From Rhodanobacter sp. C03 (GTDB lineage: Bacteria > Pseudomonadota > Gammaproteobacteria > Xanthomonadales > Rhodanobacteraceae), in contig NZ_MUNT01000001.1 of the NCBI RefSeq assembly GCF_002001175.1, forward strand, positions 620,001 to 684,000: a DNA stretch of 64,000 nucleotides, in the 5' to 3' direction. Shown piece by piece: positions 17,659-27,585 of this stretch (position 1 is its first letter; the number at the start of each line of letters is the position of its first letter). The position numbers and the translations under genes are program-made. The notes under the pieces are model-generated. The model was not told the DNA's origin and made no database searches. It saw only the letters and a list, made by a program, of their open reading frames with translations.

Positions 17659-19197
17659 ATGTCGACCATTCGTGTGCTGCAAGTCGAGGATAGTCAGCTC
17701 GATGCCGAGCTGGTGCTGGCCGAACTCGACAGCGATGGCATCGTCTACGAAGTGCAACTGGTCGACGATGAGGCGCGTTTCGTCGCGGCACTGGACGAGT
17801 TCAAGCCGCACATCGTGTTGTCCGATCTGAGCATGCCCGGCTTTTCCGGTGACCATGCGCTCAAGCTGTTGCGTCAACGTGACGAGGAATTGCCGTTCAT
17901 CTTCATCTCCGCCACGCAGGGTGAAGACGCGGCGATCGAGGCGTTACGCAATGGCGCCACCGATTACATTCTCAAGCAGAATCCAGCCCGGCTGGCCAGC
18001 GCGGTACGTCGTGCGCTCACCGAAGTCGAGGCGCGCAAGGCCAATCGTCGCGCCGAGGCGGAACTGATCCGCGCGCAGCGCTTCGAGAGCCTGGCGATGC
18101 TCGCCGGTGGCCTCAGCCACGATCTGCGCAACCTGTTGCAGCCGTTGCTGCTGGCCGGCGACAGCCTGCAGGATTACCAGGACGACCCACGCCTGGCACG
18201 GCTGGGAAAACTGGTGCGCGATTGCGGCAAGCGCGGTCTGGACATGGTGCACTCGATGCTGTCGTTCGCGCGTGGTGCGCGCCGCGCGGAGCAGGTGCGG
18301 CTGGGTTCGTTGTTCAGCGCGTTCGACCTGCTGATGCAGGGCAGCGTGCCGCGCTCGGTGACGATGGAGCTGGCGATCGACGACCCGGAGTTGTCGTTCG
18401 AAGGCAATCACACCGAACTGCAGCAGTGCCTGCTCAACCTGTGCCTGAATGCGATCCAGGCAATGCCCGATGGCGGCAACCTGCGCATCGAAACCTCGCA
18501 GATCCAGCTGGCGGCGGACTTCTTCCTGCCGGAAGAACAGCGGCGACTGGGCCACTACCTGCGCATCAGCGTGATCGACAGCGGCCCCGGCATGGATCAG
18601 GTGGTACTGGAACATCTGTTCGAGCCGTTCTTCACCACCAAGGAAGCCGGCACCGGACTGGGCTTGTTGTCGTGCAAGCGCATCGTCGGCAGTCACGGCG
18701 GCGTGATGCGGGTGGACAGCGCGCCGGGTCGCGGCACCCGTTTCGATCTGTATATCCCGCTGGAGGAGCTGGTTGCTGACGGTGACTCACTGGATGAGCA
18801 GGACAGCCTGGAAGGCGCCGCCGAACGCGTGCTGATCGTGGTGGAAGAGGCCGGCCAGCTGTCGCTGCTGGCCGACACGCTGGATGCCTACGGCTATCAG
18901 GCGCATGCCAGCCAGAGCGGTACCGCGGCGTTGCAATGGATCGAGGCCGGCGGTTTGCCTGATCTGGTGGTGCTGGATGCGGACATGAACCTGTTCACCG
19001 GCGTGCGCACGCTGGCCGCGCTGATCGAACAGGGCTACACCGGCGCCGTGATCCTCCTGGCGCGTCCCGGTGCACCACCGGATCTGCACGAATTGCCTGC
19101 GCTGGCGCATCTGTACGTGATCGACAAACCGGTCACTACCCAGGTGCTGTTGCGCACGCTGCGCAAGGCGCTGGCGGCTGCCAGTGGCGGGGGCTGA
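17659..19197 (+). CDS. Hybrid regulator: REC - histidine kinase - REC
   Basis: Soluble protein of about 512 residues with three modules. The N-terminal receiver (1-120) has LQVEDSQLDAEL and the phospho-Asp in VLSDLSMPGFSG. A coiled-coil linker leads to a HisKA-like dimerisation helix (GGLSHDLRNLLQPLLLAG) and HATPase_c (N box LLNLCLNAIQAMPDGG, G1 DSGPGM, G2 GTGLGL). The C-terminal receiver (about 393-505) has Glu-Glu in place of the usual Asp-Asp pocket pair (LIVVEEAGQ) but keeps the acceptor Asp (VVLDADM) and Lys (IDKPVT). There is no membrane segment. It follows the kinase and Rcp1-like regulator on the same strand by 115 bp and probably forms a relay with them. An alternative start is ATG 17635. 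Confidence 0.88.
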   Translation: MSTIRVLQVEDSQLDAELVLAELDSDGIVYEVQLVDDEARFVAALDEFKPHIVLSDLSMPGFSGDHALKLLRQRDEELPFIFISATQGEDAAIEALRNGATDYILKQNPARLASAVRRALTEVEARKANRRAEAELIRAQRFESLAMLAGGLSHDLRNLLQPLLLAGDSLQDYQDDPRLARLGKLVRDCGKRGLDMVHSMLSFARGARRAEQVRLGSLFSAFDLLMQGSVPRSVTMELAIDDPELSFEGNHTELQQCLLNLCLNAIQAMPDGGNLRIETSQIQLAADFFLPEEQRRLGHYLRISVIDSGPGMDQVVLEHLFEPFFTTKEAGTGLGLLSCKRIVGSHGGVMRVDSAPGRGTRFDLYIPLEELVADGDSLDEQDSLEGAAERVLIVVEEAGQLSLLADTLDAYGYQAHASQSGTAALQWIEAGGLPDLVVLDADMNLFTGVRTLAALIEQGYTGAVILLARPGAPPDLHELPALAHLYVIDKPVTTQVLLRTLRKALAAASGGG

Positions 19198-19248
19198 GTC
19201 GGTGCCGTCGACGTGCTCCGGTAGGCGACACCGTCGCTGCGAGGAAAG

Positions 19249-19267
19249 CCGGCCCACATGGGGCCGG
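19249..19267. terminator. Hairpin between convergent hybrid regulator and pilR
   Basis: A perfect 7-bp GC stem (19249-19255 with 19261-19267) with a 5-nt loop, in the 87-bp gap between two convergent genes. No clear T-run. Confidence 0.45.
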
Positions 19268-19284
19268 GTACAGCCGGTTGCGCC

Positions 19285-20679
19285 TCAGTCGATGCCGAGT
19301 TTCTTCAGCTTGTAGCGCAGCGCGCGGAAGGTGATGCCGAGTTTTCGTGCGGCGGCGGTCTTGTTGTAACGCGATTCTTCCAGCGCCTTGACGATGGCGG
19401 TGCGCTCGATATTGCTGATGTAGTCGTCGAGGCCGCCGTCGGCGCCGGCGGCGGCTGATGGCGCCGGTTGGGCCTCGTGGCTGGATGCCGGCACCTCCGC
19501 ACTGACTGCGCGCGCACTGCGCTGCGGCAGCATCAGATCGGGAGCGTCGATGCTGCTGCCATCGCACATCGCCATCGCGCGCTCGAGGATGTTTTCCAGC
19601 TCGCGCACGTTGCCGGGGAAGTCATATGCGTCCAGCGCCTCGCGTGCCGCCGGCGACAACTGGCCGACGCTGTCGCCGCTCTTGCCGGACAGTGCCTGCA
19701 GGATGAACGCGGACAATTGCGGCACGTCGCCGCGGCGCTCGCGCAGCGGAGGCACGCGCAGCTCGATCACGTTGATGCGGTAGAACAGGTCCTGGCGGAA
19801 CTGGCCCTGCTCGACCAGTTGGCCGAGGTTCTTGTGGGTGGCGGACAGGATGCGCACATCCACCGGAATTTCGTCGCGACCACCGATCGGGCGCACCGCT
19901 TTTTCCTGGATCGCGCGCAGCAGCTTTACCTGCATGTGCAGCGGCAGTTCGGCGACTTCGTCGAGAAACAGCGTGCCACCCTGGGCGGCCTGGAACAGGC
20001 CTGCCTTGTCGGCGCCGGCGCCGGTGAAACTGCCCTTGCGATGACCGAAGAATTCGCTTTCCATCAGCTCGGACGGAATCGCGCCGCAGTTGACAGGCAC
20101 GAATGGACCGCTTGCGCGCGGACCCTGTTCGTGGATCAGCCGGGCCACCAGTTCCTTGCCCACGCCGGATTCGCCAGCGATGTAGACCGGTGCCTGGTTG
20201 CGTGCGAGCTTGCCGATGGTGGCGCGCACCTGCTGCATCGCCGGCGAGGTGCCAATCAGGCGTTCGCTGGAATCGCCGATCTTCGCCGCGCCGCCGCCGG
20301 TGCGTTTCTCCTCGGCCAGCCGCAGGGCAGTGCGTACCAGGCCGCGCAGCATCTGGATGTCGACCGGCTTGGAGACGAAGTCGAATGCGCCCGCCTTCAG
20401 CGCGTTCACCGCGGCATCGACGTTGCCGTAGGCGGTGATCATCGCCACCGGCATGTCCGGGTGGTTCGCGGCGATCAGCTCGATGACTTCCTGGCCGTTG
20501 CCGTCGGGTAGCCGCATGTCGGTGAAGCACAGGTCGTAGCTGCGCTCGGCCAGTGCGCGGCGCGCTTCGCCCACGGTGCCTACGGCGTCGACCTGCAGAT
20601 CCATCCGACCCAGCGTGATGGTCAGCAGTTCGCGGATGTCGCGTTCATCGTCGATGACCAGAACGGTCTGTGCAGTCAT
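19285..20679 (-). CDS. pilR: Type IV pilus response regulator PilR (NtrC family)
   Basis: Sigma-54-dependent activator of 464 residues controlling pilin (pilA) transcription. The receiver occupies residues 1-120 with acceptor Asp54 (CFTDMRLPDG). The AAA+ domain (about 150-390) carries Walker A GESGVGKE, the sigma-54 contact loop GSFTGA (the Ser variant also found in Pseudomonas PilR) and Walker B GGTLFLDEVAEL. The C-terminal Fis-type helix-turn-helix reads KTAAARKLGITFRALRYKL, the PilR signature. The start is the ATG before TAQTVLVIDDE; upstream in-frame sequence has no receiver character. pilS lies 56 bp upstream on the same strand and is its kinase. Sigma-54 target promoters are not seen in this window. 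Confidence 0.95.
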   Translation of the reverse strand: MTAQTVLVIDDERDIRELLTITLGRMDLQVDAVGTVGEARRALAERSYDLCFTDMRLPDGNGQEVIELIAANHPDMPVAMITAYGNVDAAVNALKAGAFDFVSKPVDIQMLRGLVRTALRLAEEKRTGGGAAKIGDSSERLIGTSPAMQQVRATIGKLARNQAPVYIAGESGVGKELVARLIHEQGPRASGPFVPVNCGAIPSELMESEFFGHRKGSFTGAGADKAGLFQAAQGGTLFLDEVAELPLHMQVKLLRAIQEKAVRPIGGRDEIPVDVRILSATHKNLGQLVEQGQFRQDLFYRINVIELRVPPLRERRGDVPQLSAFILQALSGKSGDSVGQLSPAAREALDAYDFPGNVRELENILERAMAMCDGSSIDAPDLMLPQRSARAVSAEVPASSHEAQPAPSAAAGADGGLDDYISNIERTAIVKALEESRYNKTAAARKLGITFRALRYKLKKLGID

Positions 20680-20735
20680 GGGCTTCTTTGGTAGGACAGG
20701 GAATACTCTGCAGGTTACTAGGGCAGGCCAAAAGG

Positions 20736-22388
20736 TCAACGCGTGGAGGTGTGAATGGCCTCCAGCGGGTCCGACGCGGCCGGGCTGCGCGCCGGTGGCG
20801 TCAGCACCAGCCGGAAGCAGCTGCCGCCGCCGGCCACACGGACATACTCCAACGCCGCCTGGTTGGCCTCGCTCATCTGCCGGGCCAGGTACAGGCCCAG
20901 GCCGGTGCCGTATTCGTGGGTGGTGTAGAACGGCTCGAAAATCTGCGCGGCCACCTTCGGCGCGATGCCGGGGCCGCGGTCGATCACTTCGAGGATCGGC
21001 ACGCCGTGCTCGCCCTGCCGGGTCACCACCATCACCCGCGCCGGTTCACCGGGCAGGCGGCCGTAGCGCAGCGCGTTCTGCACCAGGTTCCACAACACTT
21101 GCTGCAATTGCTGTGGATCGGCCACGGCCGCGACCGGTGCGCCGTTGCTGGCGATCGCGCGCAGCGAATCGATGCCGAGGTCGTTGCCCTGGCTGTATTC
21201 CTCGACGAAGGCCTGGGTCCAGCGACCGAGATCCAGTGTTTCCGGCCGCGAGCGTTCGCGCCGGGACAGTTGCAGGATGTTTTCGATGATCTCGTTGAGC
21301 CGGATGCAATGGTTGTTGATGATCTCGACCATGCGCTGGTCAGTGGCATCCATGCTTTGCGATTCGGCCAGCAGTTGTGCCGAGTAGCGGATCGCCGCCA
21401 GCGGATTGCGGATCTCGTGCGCGATCGAGGCGGATAGCCGACCGAGCGAGCTCAGGGTGAGTTCTTCCGCCCGGCGCGACAGCAGCGAGGTGTCATCGAG
21501 AAATATCAGCACGTGCGAATCGTCGTTCGGTGCCAGCCGGGTAAAGCGCGGCACCACCTCGGGCACGCCATCGGCGAGCTGGGTGGCGGTCTCGTCCAGT
21601 TTTCCGGAGGTCATCCAGTGATACAGCCGGCGCGACAGTTCCGGCGCCAGCTGGCCCAGGTCGCGCTGGTCGGCGCCGGGGTTGCCCAGCAACATCCAGG
21701 CCGATTCGTTGATCTGGTGGATGCGGTTGGCGTCGTCGACCAGCAGCACGCCGGTCTTCATGCGGCGGATGATCAGCTCGTTGATCTGCGACAGGTTGGC
21801 CAGGTCGCTGCTGCGCTGCTCGACCAGCGCCTCGGTGGCGCGCAGTTGCCGACCCAGCACATGGCACAGCGTGGTGCTGGCGAAATAGGCCAGGCCGAAC
21901 AGCGCCGCCTCCAGCAGATCGCGATCGCCGGGATTGTCCGACGTGCCGAAGGCGGTATGGCCAAGGACGCCCAGCGTGGCCAGTGCCGCGAAGAAGCTGG
22001 ACAGCCGCAACGGCAGGATCAGCGCGCCGGCGCTCAGGTTCACCGCCAGCATCATCGCAATGCCGATGCGCGCATCGTGCATGGCGGTAATCGCCAGCAC
22101 GGCGGCGAGGATGTCCACCGCCAGCGTCACCGACACGGCCATGTTGACGTAGGCCATGCTGCGCCGGTTGAACAGCAGCGCAACCAAGGCAAACAGCAGG
22201 TAGCCGGCGGCTACGCTGTGGGCGAGACCGGGCGAAGCCAGCTTGGGCCAGCCCAATCCGGTCGGACTGAAGGCCAGGCCAATGTAGACCAGCGCCTGCA
22301 CCAGCCGGAACGTGTTGAGGAAGGTCAGCTCGTGGCGGATCGTCGCGGTACCCGTGGGGGTAGCGGAGAAGGGTGGCGCACTGGACAC
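20736..22388 (-). CDS. pilS: Type IV pilus sensor kinase PilS
   Basis: Inner-membrane histidine kinase of 550 residues partnering PilR. The N-terminal 200 residues contain about six hydrophobic segments, then comes a PAS domain (about 205-310). HisKA with SIAHEIRNPLAAIRYSAQLL and HATPase_c (N box NLVQNALRYG, G1 DRGPGI, G2 GTGLGLYLAR) follow. In Pseudomonas PilS the membrane segments monitor pilin level. The start codon is GTG at 22388 with GGAG about 10 nt upstream; no suitable ATG is nearby. The pilS-pilR order next to sucCD is as in Xanthomonas. Confidence 0.92.
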   Translation of the reverse strand: MSSAPPFSATPTGTATIRHELTFLNTFRLVQALVYIGLAFSPTGLGWPKLASPGLAHSVAAGYLLFALVALLFNRRSMAYVNMAVSVTLAVDILAAVLAITAMHDARIGIAMMLAVNLSAGALILPLRLSSFFAALATLGVLGHTAFGTSDNPGDRDLLEAALFGLAYFASTTLCHVLGRQLRATEALVEQRSSDLANLSQINELIIRRMKTGVLLVDDANRIHQINESAWMLLGNPGADQRDLGQLAPELSRRLYHWMTSGKLDETATQLADGVPEVVPRFTRLAPNDDSHVLIFLDDTSLLSRRAEELTLSSLGRLSASIAHEIRNPLAAIRYSAQLLAESQSMDATDQRMVEIINNHCIRLNEIIENILQLSRRERSRPETLDLGRWTQAFVEEYSQGNDLGIDSLRAIASNGAPVAAVADPQQLQQVLWNLVQNALRYGRLPGEPARVMVVTRQGEHGVPILEVIDRGPGIAPKVAAQIFEPFYTTHEYGTGLGLYLARQMSEANQAALEYVRVAGGGSCFRLVLTPPARSPAASDPLEAIHTSTR

Positions 22389-22672
22389 GTGGCGGGCACT
22401 CCATGGCGGTTCCGGACGAGTATAGACGGGCTGATTGGCGTTGGAACGGCGCGCCGGGGCGCATCAGGCCTGGTTGCCGGGGCGGCTTGGCACGTTGCCC
22501 TTTTCATTACCGCCCGCTTCCGCGAAAATAGGCGGCCGTGTTGCGCGGTTTTGCCGGTTCACCGGCATGCGCACTGCATTCGGCAGCGCGTCACTCCGCC
22601 GTCCGACCTTCCTGACCCACGTCGTGTCCAAGCGTGCGGCCGCCATGTTTTCCCGTTCGCTCGAGGTATCGA
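22389..22672. other. Divergent gap between pilS and sucC
   Basis: A 284-bp GC-rich gap that should hold promoters for pilS and sucCD. No promoter pair convincing enough to place was found. A TGGCAC-TTGC resemblance near 22488-22499 was checked for sigma-54 and has the wrong spacing. Confidence 0.4.
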
Positions 22673-23836
22673 ATGAATTTCCACGAATACCAGGCCAAAG
22701 AACTGTTCGCGCAGTACGGCATCGCCGTACCGCCGGGCAAGATCGCCAACTCTCCCGACGCCGCCGTCGACGCCGCCAAGCACCTTGGTGGCTCGCAGTG
22801 GATGGTCAAGGCGCAGATCCATGCCGGAGGCCGCGGCAAGTCCGGCGGCGTGAAGTTCTGCCGCAGCTTTGATGAAGTGCGCGCTGCTGCCAAGGGCATG
22901 CTCGGCACCCACATGGAGACCTACCAGTCCGCCGGCCGTGCGTTGCCGGTGAACCTGGTGCTGGTCACCGACGCCACCAATATCGCCAAGGAACTGTACC
23001 TGTCGATCCTGGTCGACCGCGACAGCAAGTCCGTCTCGTTCATCGCCTCCAAGCACGGCGGCGTGGACATCGAGCAGGTCGCGAAAGAGACGCCGGAAGA
23101 CATCCACACCATCGTGATCGACTTCGTCGAGGGCCTGCAGCCGTACCAGTGCCGCCAGCTCGGTTTCGCGATGGATCTGAACGGCAAGCAGGTCAACCAG
23201 CTGACCAAGATCATGCTGGGCCTGTACAAGCTGTTCAACGAGAAGGATCTGGCCCTGGTCGAGCTGAACCCGCTCGCCGTGCTGGAAGACGGCAACCTCG
23301 CCGCGCTCGACGGCAAGGTCAACTCCGACGACAACGCCGAGTTCCGTCATCCGGATCTGGCTGCGATGCGCGACCTGAGCCAGGAAGATGCCGCCGAAGC
23401 CGCGGCGGTGCAGTACAACCTCAACTACGTGACGATGGACGGCTCGATCGGCTGCATGGTCAACGGCGCCGGTCTGGCGATGGCCACGATGGACGTGATC
23501 AAGCTGGCAGGCGGCGAGCCGGCCAACTTCCTCGACGTCGGCGGTGGCGCCACCAAGGAACGCGTCACCGAGGCGTTCAAGCTGATCCTGTCCTCGGACA
23601 AGGTGCGCTGCATCCTGGTCAACATCTTCGGTGGCATCGTGCGCTGCGACCTGATCGCCGAGGGCATCATCGCCGCGGTCAAGGAAGTGGGCCTGAAGAT
23701 CCCCGTGGTGGTGCGCCTGCAGGGCACCAATGTCGATCAGGGCCGCGAACTGCTGGCCAATTCCGGCCTGGCGATCACGCCGGCCGACGATCTCAACGAC
23801 GCGGCGCAGAAAGCCGTGGCTGCGGCCAAGGTTTAA
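22673..23836 (+). CDS. sucC: Succinyl-CoA synthetase (ADP-forming) beta subunit
   Basis: TCA-cycle enzyme subunit of 387 residues, nearly the same length as the E. coli protein. It begins [17 protein letters not shown] and contains the ATP-grasp domain ([16 protein letters not shown] near residues 45-60) and the C-terminal ligase domain ([12 protein letters not shown]). The ATG is preceded by GAGG (22662-22665). Together with SucD it interconverts succinyl-CoA and succinate with ATP synthesis in the cytoplasm. sucD starts 11 bp after the stop. Confidence 0.97.
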   Translation: MNFHEYQAKELFAQYGIAVPPGKIANSPDAAVDAAKHLGGSQWMVKAQIHAGGRGKSGGVKFCRSFDEVRAAAKGMLGTHMETYQSAGRALPVNLVLVTDATNIAKELYLSILVDRDSKSVSFIASKHGGVDIEQVAKETPEDIHTIVIDFVEGLQPYQCRQLGFAMDLNGKQVNQLTKIMLGLYKLFNEKDLALVELNPLAVLEDGNLAALDGKVNSDDNAEFRHPDLAAMRDLSQEDAAEAAAVQYNLNYVTMDGSIGCMVNGAGLAMATMDVIKLAGGEPANFLDVGGGATKERVTEAFKLILSSDKVRCILVNIFGGIVRCDLIAEGIIAAVKEVGLKIPVVVRLQGTNVDQGRELLANSGLAITPADDLNDAAQKAVAAAKV

Positions 23837-23847
23837 GGAGCAATCGA

Positions 23848-24720
23848 ATGAGCGTTCTCGTCAATAAAAACACCAAGGTGCTGGTGCAGGGCTTCACCGG
23901 CCAGCAGGGCACCTTCCATGCACAGCAGTGCCTCGACTACGGCACCAAGGTCGTCGGCGGCGTGACCCCGGGCAAGGGCGGTTCCGAGCATATCGGCCTG
24001 CCGGTCTTCAATTCGGTCGATGAAGCAGTCCTCGAGACTGGCGCCGACGCGTCGGTGATCTTCGTGCCGCCGCCGTTCGCGGCTGACTCGATCCTGGAAG
24101 CGATCGATGCCGGTATCAAGGTGATCGTGGCGATCACCGAAGGCATCCCGGTACTCGACATGCTGCGCGTGAAGAACGTGCTGCAGCAGCATCCGGAGAT
24201 CGTGCTGATCGGGCCGAACTGCCCCGGCATCATCACCCCGGGCGAGTGCAAGATCGGCATCATGCCGGGTCACATCCACATGCCGGGCAAGGTCGGCATC
24301 GTCTCGCGCTCCGGCACGCTGACCTATGAAGCGGTGTTCCAGACCACCAACGAAGGCCTGGGCCAGAGCACGGTCATCGGCATCGGCGGCGACCCGATCA
24401 ACGGCCTGAACTTCATCGACTGCCTGAAGCTGTTCCAGGACGATGCACAGACCCAGGGCATCATCATGGTCGGCGAGATCGGCGGCTCGGCCGAGGAAGA
24501 CGCGGCTGAGTTCATTGCCGAGTACGTGACCAAGCCAGTAGTGTCGTTCATCGCCGGTGCTTCGGCGCCTCCGGGCAAGCGCATGGGCCATGCCGGTGCG
24601 ATCATCTCCGGCGGCAAGGGCACGGCGGAAGCCAAGTTCGCCGCACTGGAGAAGGCTGGCGTCACCACGGTGAAATCGCCGGCTGATCTGGGCAAGGCAC
24701 TCGCGAAGCTGATGAAGTAA
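23848..24720 (+). CDS. sucD: Succinyl-CoA synthetase alpha subunit
   Basis: CoA-binding and phospho-histidine subunit of 290 residues. It starts [20 protein letters not shown] after AAGGAG overlapping the sucC stop region. The Rossmann-type CoA domain is N-terminal. The catalytic His lies in the C-terminal [20 protein letters not shown], as in E. coli. It is co-transcribed with sucC and a strong terminator follows at 24745. Confidence 0.97.
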   Translation: MSVLVNKNTKVLVQGFTGQQGTFHAQQCLDYGTKVVGGVTPGKGGSEHIGLPVFNSVDEAVLETGADASVIFVPPPFAADSILEAIDAGIKVIVAITEGIPVLDMLRVKNVLQQHPEIVLIGPNCPGIITPGECKIGIMPGHIHMPGKVGIVSRSGTLTYEAVFQTTNEGLGQSTVIGIGGDPINGLNFIDCLKLFQDDAQTQGIIMVGEIGGSAEEDAAEFIAEYVTKPVVSFIAGASAPPGKRMGHAGAIISGGKGTAEAKFAALEKAGVTTVKSPADLGKALAKLMK

Positions 24721-24744
24721 GTCGGCGCTGGCGCGCTAAAATGC

Positions 24745-24776
24745 GAAGGCCGCGACCCCTCAGGGTTGCGGCCTTC
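24745..24776 (+). terminator. sucCD terminator
   Basis: A 14-bp inverted repeat with one G-T pair (24745-24758 with 24763-24776), 4-nt loop, followed by GTCATTT. It ends the sucCD unit 20 bp before the nadE start. Confidence 0.75.
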
Positions 24777-24796
24777 GTCATTTCTGGAGCAGGACC

Positions 24797-26428
24797 ATGG
24801 CAAGGCTGCGGCTGGCGCTGGCCCAACACGATTTTCCGGTGGGTGCGGTAGCGGCGAATGCCGCAAAGGTGGGCGACCTGATCGCGCAGGCGTGCAGCGG
24901 TGGTGCCGCGCTCGTGGTGTTTCCGGAGCTGACTTTGAGCGGTTATCCGCCGGAGGATCTGCTGCTGCGCCCGAGTTTCCTGGCTGCCTGCGACAGCGAA
25001 TTGACCGCACTGGCCGCTGCCACCAATGGCGTCGCTGCGCTGGTCGGTCATCCGCACAGCGAGGGCGAGGTGTACAACGCCGCCAGCCTGCTGCGCGGTG
25101 GCCGGGTCGAGGTCACCGCGCACAAGCAGGCCTTGCCCAATTACGGCGTGTTTGACGACAAGCGCTATTTCCGCCCGGGTCATGCGACGGTTACCGCGGT
25201 GATCGATGGCGTCTGCATCGGGCTATTGATCTGCGAGGACGTGTGGCGCCCCGAACCGGCAGAGCAGGCCGCGACGGCCGGCGCCGAGCTGATCGTGGTG
25301 ATCAACGCGTCGCCATGGGACGACGCCAAGCAGGCTGAACGTGAAGCCGTGCTGGTCGCGCGCGCGCGCGAAACTGGCTGTGCGATCGTCTATCTCAACC
25401 TGGTCGGTGGCCAGGACGAGGTGGTCTACGACGGCGCTTCGCTGCTGGTCAACGGTGACGGTTCGATCGCGGCACGCGCACCGGCTTTCGTCGATGTGCT
25501 GCTGTGGGCCGAGTTCGATCCGATAACTCGCACCTTGCACGCCGAAGACTGGCCGGTGCCTGCAGATGCCTGCATCGAAGCCACGCTGTACGCGGCCCTG
25601 GTGCGCGGCACCCGCGACTACATCGACAAGAACAGTTTCGGCGGTGTACTGCTCGGCTTGTCCGGTGGCATTGATTCGGCGCTGACGCTCGCGCTGGCAG
25701 TTGATGCATTGGGCGCCGAACGTGTCACCGCGGTGATGATGCCGACGCGCTATACCTCGCAGCTGTCGCTGGATGGCGCGCGCGCGCAGGCGATAAGGCT
25801 CGGCGTGGACTATCACGTGATCTCGATCGAGGCGACTTATGAGTCGTTCGTCAATGCGCTGACCCCCGCATTTTCCGGAAAGCCAGCCGATACCACCGAA
25901 GAAAATCTGCAGTCGCGCACCCGCGGCGTGATGCTGATGGCGCTCAGCAACAAGCACGGCCGCCTGTTGCTGGCGACCGGCAACAAGAGCGAGATGGCGG
26001 TGGGTTACGCCACGCTGTATGGCGACATGTGCGGTGCCTACGCGCCGTTGAAGGACGTCTACAAGACCGTGGTGTACAAGCTGTCGCGCTGGCGCAATGC
26101 GCAGGCGGCGCGGACCGGCGAAGTCGACATGATTCCCGCTGCGGTGATCGAGCGCCCGCCCTCCGCCGAGTTGCGTGACAACCAGACCGATCAGGATTCG
26201 CTGCCACCGTACGACGAGCTGGATGCGATCCTCGAGCGATTCATCGAAGGCGAGCAGTCACAGGCGGAAATCGCCGCGCAGGGCTTTCACGTCGACACCG
26301 TGCGGCGGGTGGTGCGGCTGGTGCTGCTGAACGAGTTCAAACGCCGACAGTCGGCACCAGGACCGCGCGTGACCACGCGGGCATTCGGTCGCGAGCGGCG
26401 TTATCCGATCACGTCCGGCTGGCGCTGA
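24797..26428 (+). CDS. nadE: Glutamine-dependent NAD+ synthetase
   Basis: Two-domain enzyme of 543 residues that amidates nicotinate adenine dinucleotide to NAD+ using glutamine. The N-terminal nitrilase-type glutaminase has its catalytic triad at Glu44 (VFPELTLSGYPPED), Lys110 and Cys146 (GLLICEDVW). The C-terminal synthetase carries the PP-loop LGLSGGIDSALTLALA and TGNKSEMAVGYATLYGDM. GGAGCAGG precedes the ATG. It appears monocistronic, between the sucCD terminator and a REP-like element. Confidence 0.96.
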   Translation: MARLRLALAQHDFPVGAVAANAAKVGDLIAQACSGGAALVVFPELTLSGYPPEDLLLRPSFLAACDSELTALAAATNGVAALVGHPHSEGEVYNAASLLRGGRVEVTAHKQALPNYGVFDDKRYFRPGHATVTAVIDGVCIGLLICEDVWRPEPAEQAATAGAELIVVINASPWDDAKQAEREAVLVARARETGCAIVYLNLVGGQDEVVYDGASLLVNGDGSIAARAPAFVDVLLWAEFDPITRTLHAEDWPVPADACIEATLYAALVRGTRDYIDKNSFGGVLLGLSGGIDSALTLALAVDALGAERVTAVMMPTRYTSQLSLDGARAQAIRLGVDYHVISIEATYESFVNALTPAFSGKPADTTEENLQSRTRGVMLMALSNKHGRLLLATGNKSEMAVGYATLYGDMCGAYAPLKDVYKTVVYKLSRWRNAQAARTGEVDMIPAAVIERPPSAELRDNQTDQDSLPPYDELDAILERFIEGEQSQAEIAAQGFHVDTVRRVVRLVLLNEFKRRQSAPGPRVTTRAFGRERRYPITSGWR

Positions 26429-26442
26429 ACGCCGTTCCCTCT

Positions 26443-26525
26443 GTAGGAGCGACTTCAGTCGCGATGCTCTTCGCGACACACCGCGGCACACCGGCTAGAG
26501 GCATCGCGGCTGAAGCCGCTCCTAC
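26443..26525. repeat. REP/BIME-like palindromic element, copy 1
   Basis: Two inverted units face each other: GTAGGAGCGACTTCAGTCGC with its GATGC end (26443-26467), and the reverse complement form ending in GCTCCTAC (26501-26525). They are separated by 33 bp in the convergent gap between nadE and the EamA gene. The same unit recurs at 27586 and 37253. Confidence 0.75.
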
Positions 26526-26557
26526 GAGAGCGACCCGAGCCTCCGCTTCCCCGGCAG

Positions 26558-27466
26558 TCAGTGCGCCCGTTTCTGTTTCGCCAAGGTGATCACCAGCACA
26601 CCGAGCAGGATGATCGCCATCCCGGCGAGATCGTACGGGCCGACGTGCTCACCTGCCAGCAGCACGCCGAACAGCACGGCCACCGGCGGGTTGACGTAGG
26701 CGTAGCTGGTGGCCAGCGCCGGTCGCGCACGCTTCAGTACATACAGGTACGCACTGAACGCGATGAGTGAGCCGAACACGGCCAGATAGACCACGGCCAG
26801 GGTGGCGCGCATGGTCGGATGTGCCGGCAATTGCTCGCCACTGGCAAAGCCGAAGATCAGCAGGGCGATGCTGGCGCAGAGCATCTGCGCGGCGGTGTTC
26901 ATCGGCCCTGGTGGCATTTCCCGGCGACGGCTCCAGGCCGAGCCGAACGCCCAGCACATCGCGGCGACCAGCAGTGCCATCGCGCCAAGCCGTGAGCCGG
27001 ACAGGCTGCTACCCAGATTCAACACGATCACGCCGGCGAAGCCGATCGCCAGGCCGATGCTCTCGCGCCGGTTCGGCCACTCGCCATACATGCCGGAAAA
27101 CAGCGCGGCGAACAGCGGCATGCTGGCCACCGCCACCGCGGCGATGCCGGAGCTCACCCGCTCTTCCGCAAAACAGACCAGACCGTTGCCGAAGCCGAGC
27201 AGCAGCAAGCCGGTAAACGCCGCATTGCGCCATTGCAGCCACGTCGGCGGCGCCATCCCGCGCAGCCGCAAAAAGCCATACAACGCCACGCCCGCACACA
27301 GGAAGCGCACGCCGGCGAGCAGGAACGGCGGGTAGCTTTCCAGGGCGTAACGGATGCCCAGATAAGTCGAGCCCCAGATCACGTATAGCGCGAACAGCGC
27401 CACGGGAATAAGTACGTGGGGATCACTCAGGCGATGCGGCGTGTTGGCCGCAGGGTGGTTGGACAT
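26558..27466 (-). CDS. EamA/DMT-family membrane exporter (YedA-like)
   Basis: Drug/metabolite transporter of 302 residues with about ten transmembrane helices in two EamA repeats. The start has the typical FALYVIWGSTYLGIRYALES, and the second repeat has SYAYVNPPVAVLFGVLLAGE. Members export amino acids or other small metabolites; the substrate is not predictable here. The gene stands alone, bounded on both sides by repeat-containing gaps. Confidence 0.88.
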   Translation of the reverse strand: MSNHPAANTPHRLSDPHVLIPVALFALYVIWGSTYLGIRYALESYPPFLLAGVRFLCAGVALYGFLRLRGMAPPTWLQWRNAAFTGLLLLGFGNGLVCFAEERVSSGIAAVAVASMPLFAALFSGMYGEWPNRRESIGLAIGFAGVIVLNLGSSLSGSRLGAMALLVAAMCWAFGSAWSRRREMPPGPMNTAAQMLCASIALLIFGFASGEQLPAHPTMRATLAVVYLAVFGSLIAFSAYLYVLKRARPALATSYAYVNPPVAVLFGVLLAGEHVGPYDLAGMAIILLGVLVITLAKQKRAH

Positions 27467-27585
27467 GAGGGCGGATCGTGTGGGGACGGCGCATTATCCG
27501 TGAGCGCACGCCCGTTGTCCGCAAGGGCCAGTCGTGTCTTGGAAGAAGCGCAGCATATCCTCCTTCGGTCGTGCGCGAACGACGC

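Noticed and set aside
22488-22499. Possible sigma-54 promoter upstream of sucC (TGGCAC then TTGC)
   Set aside because: The GG to GC spacing is 6 bases instead of 10.
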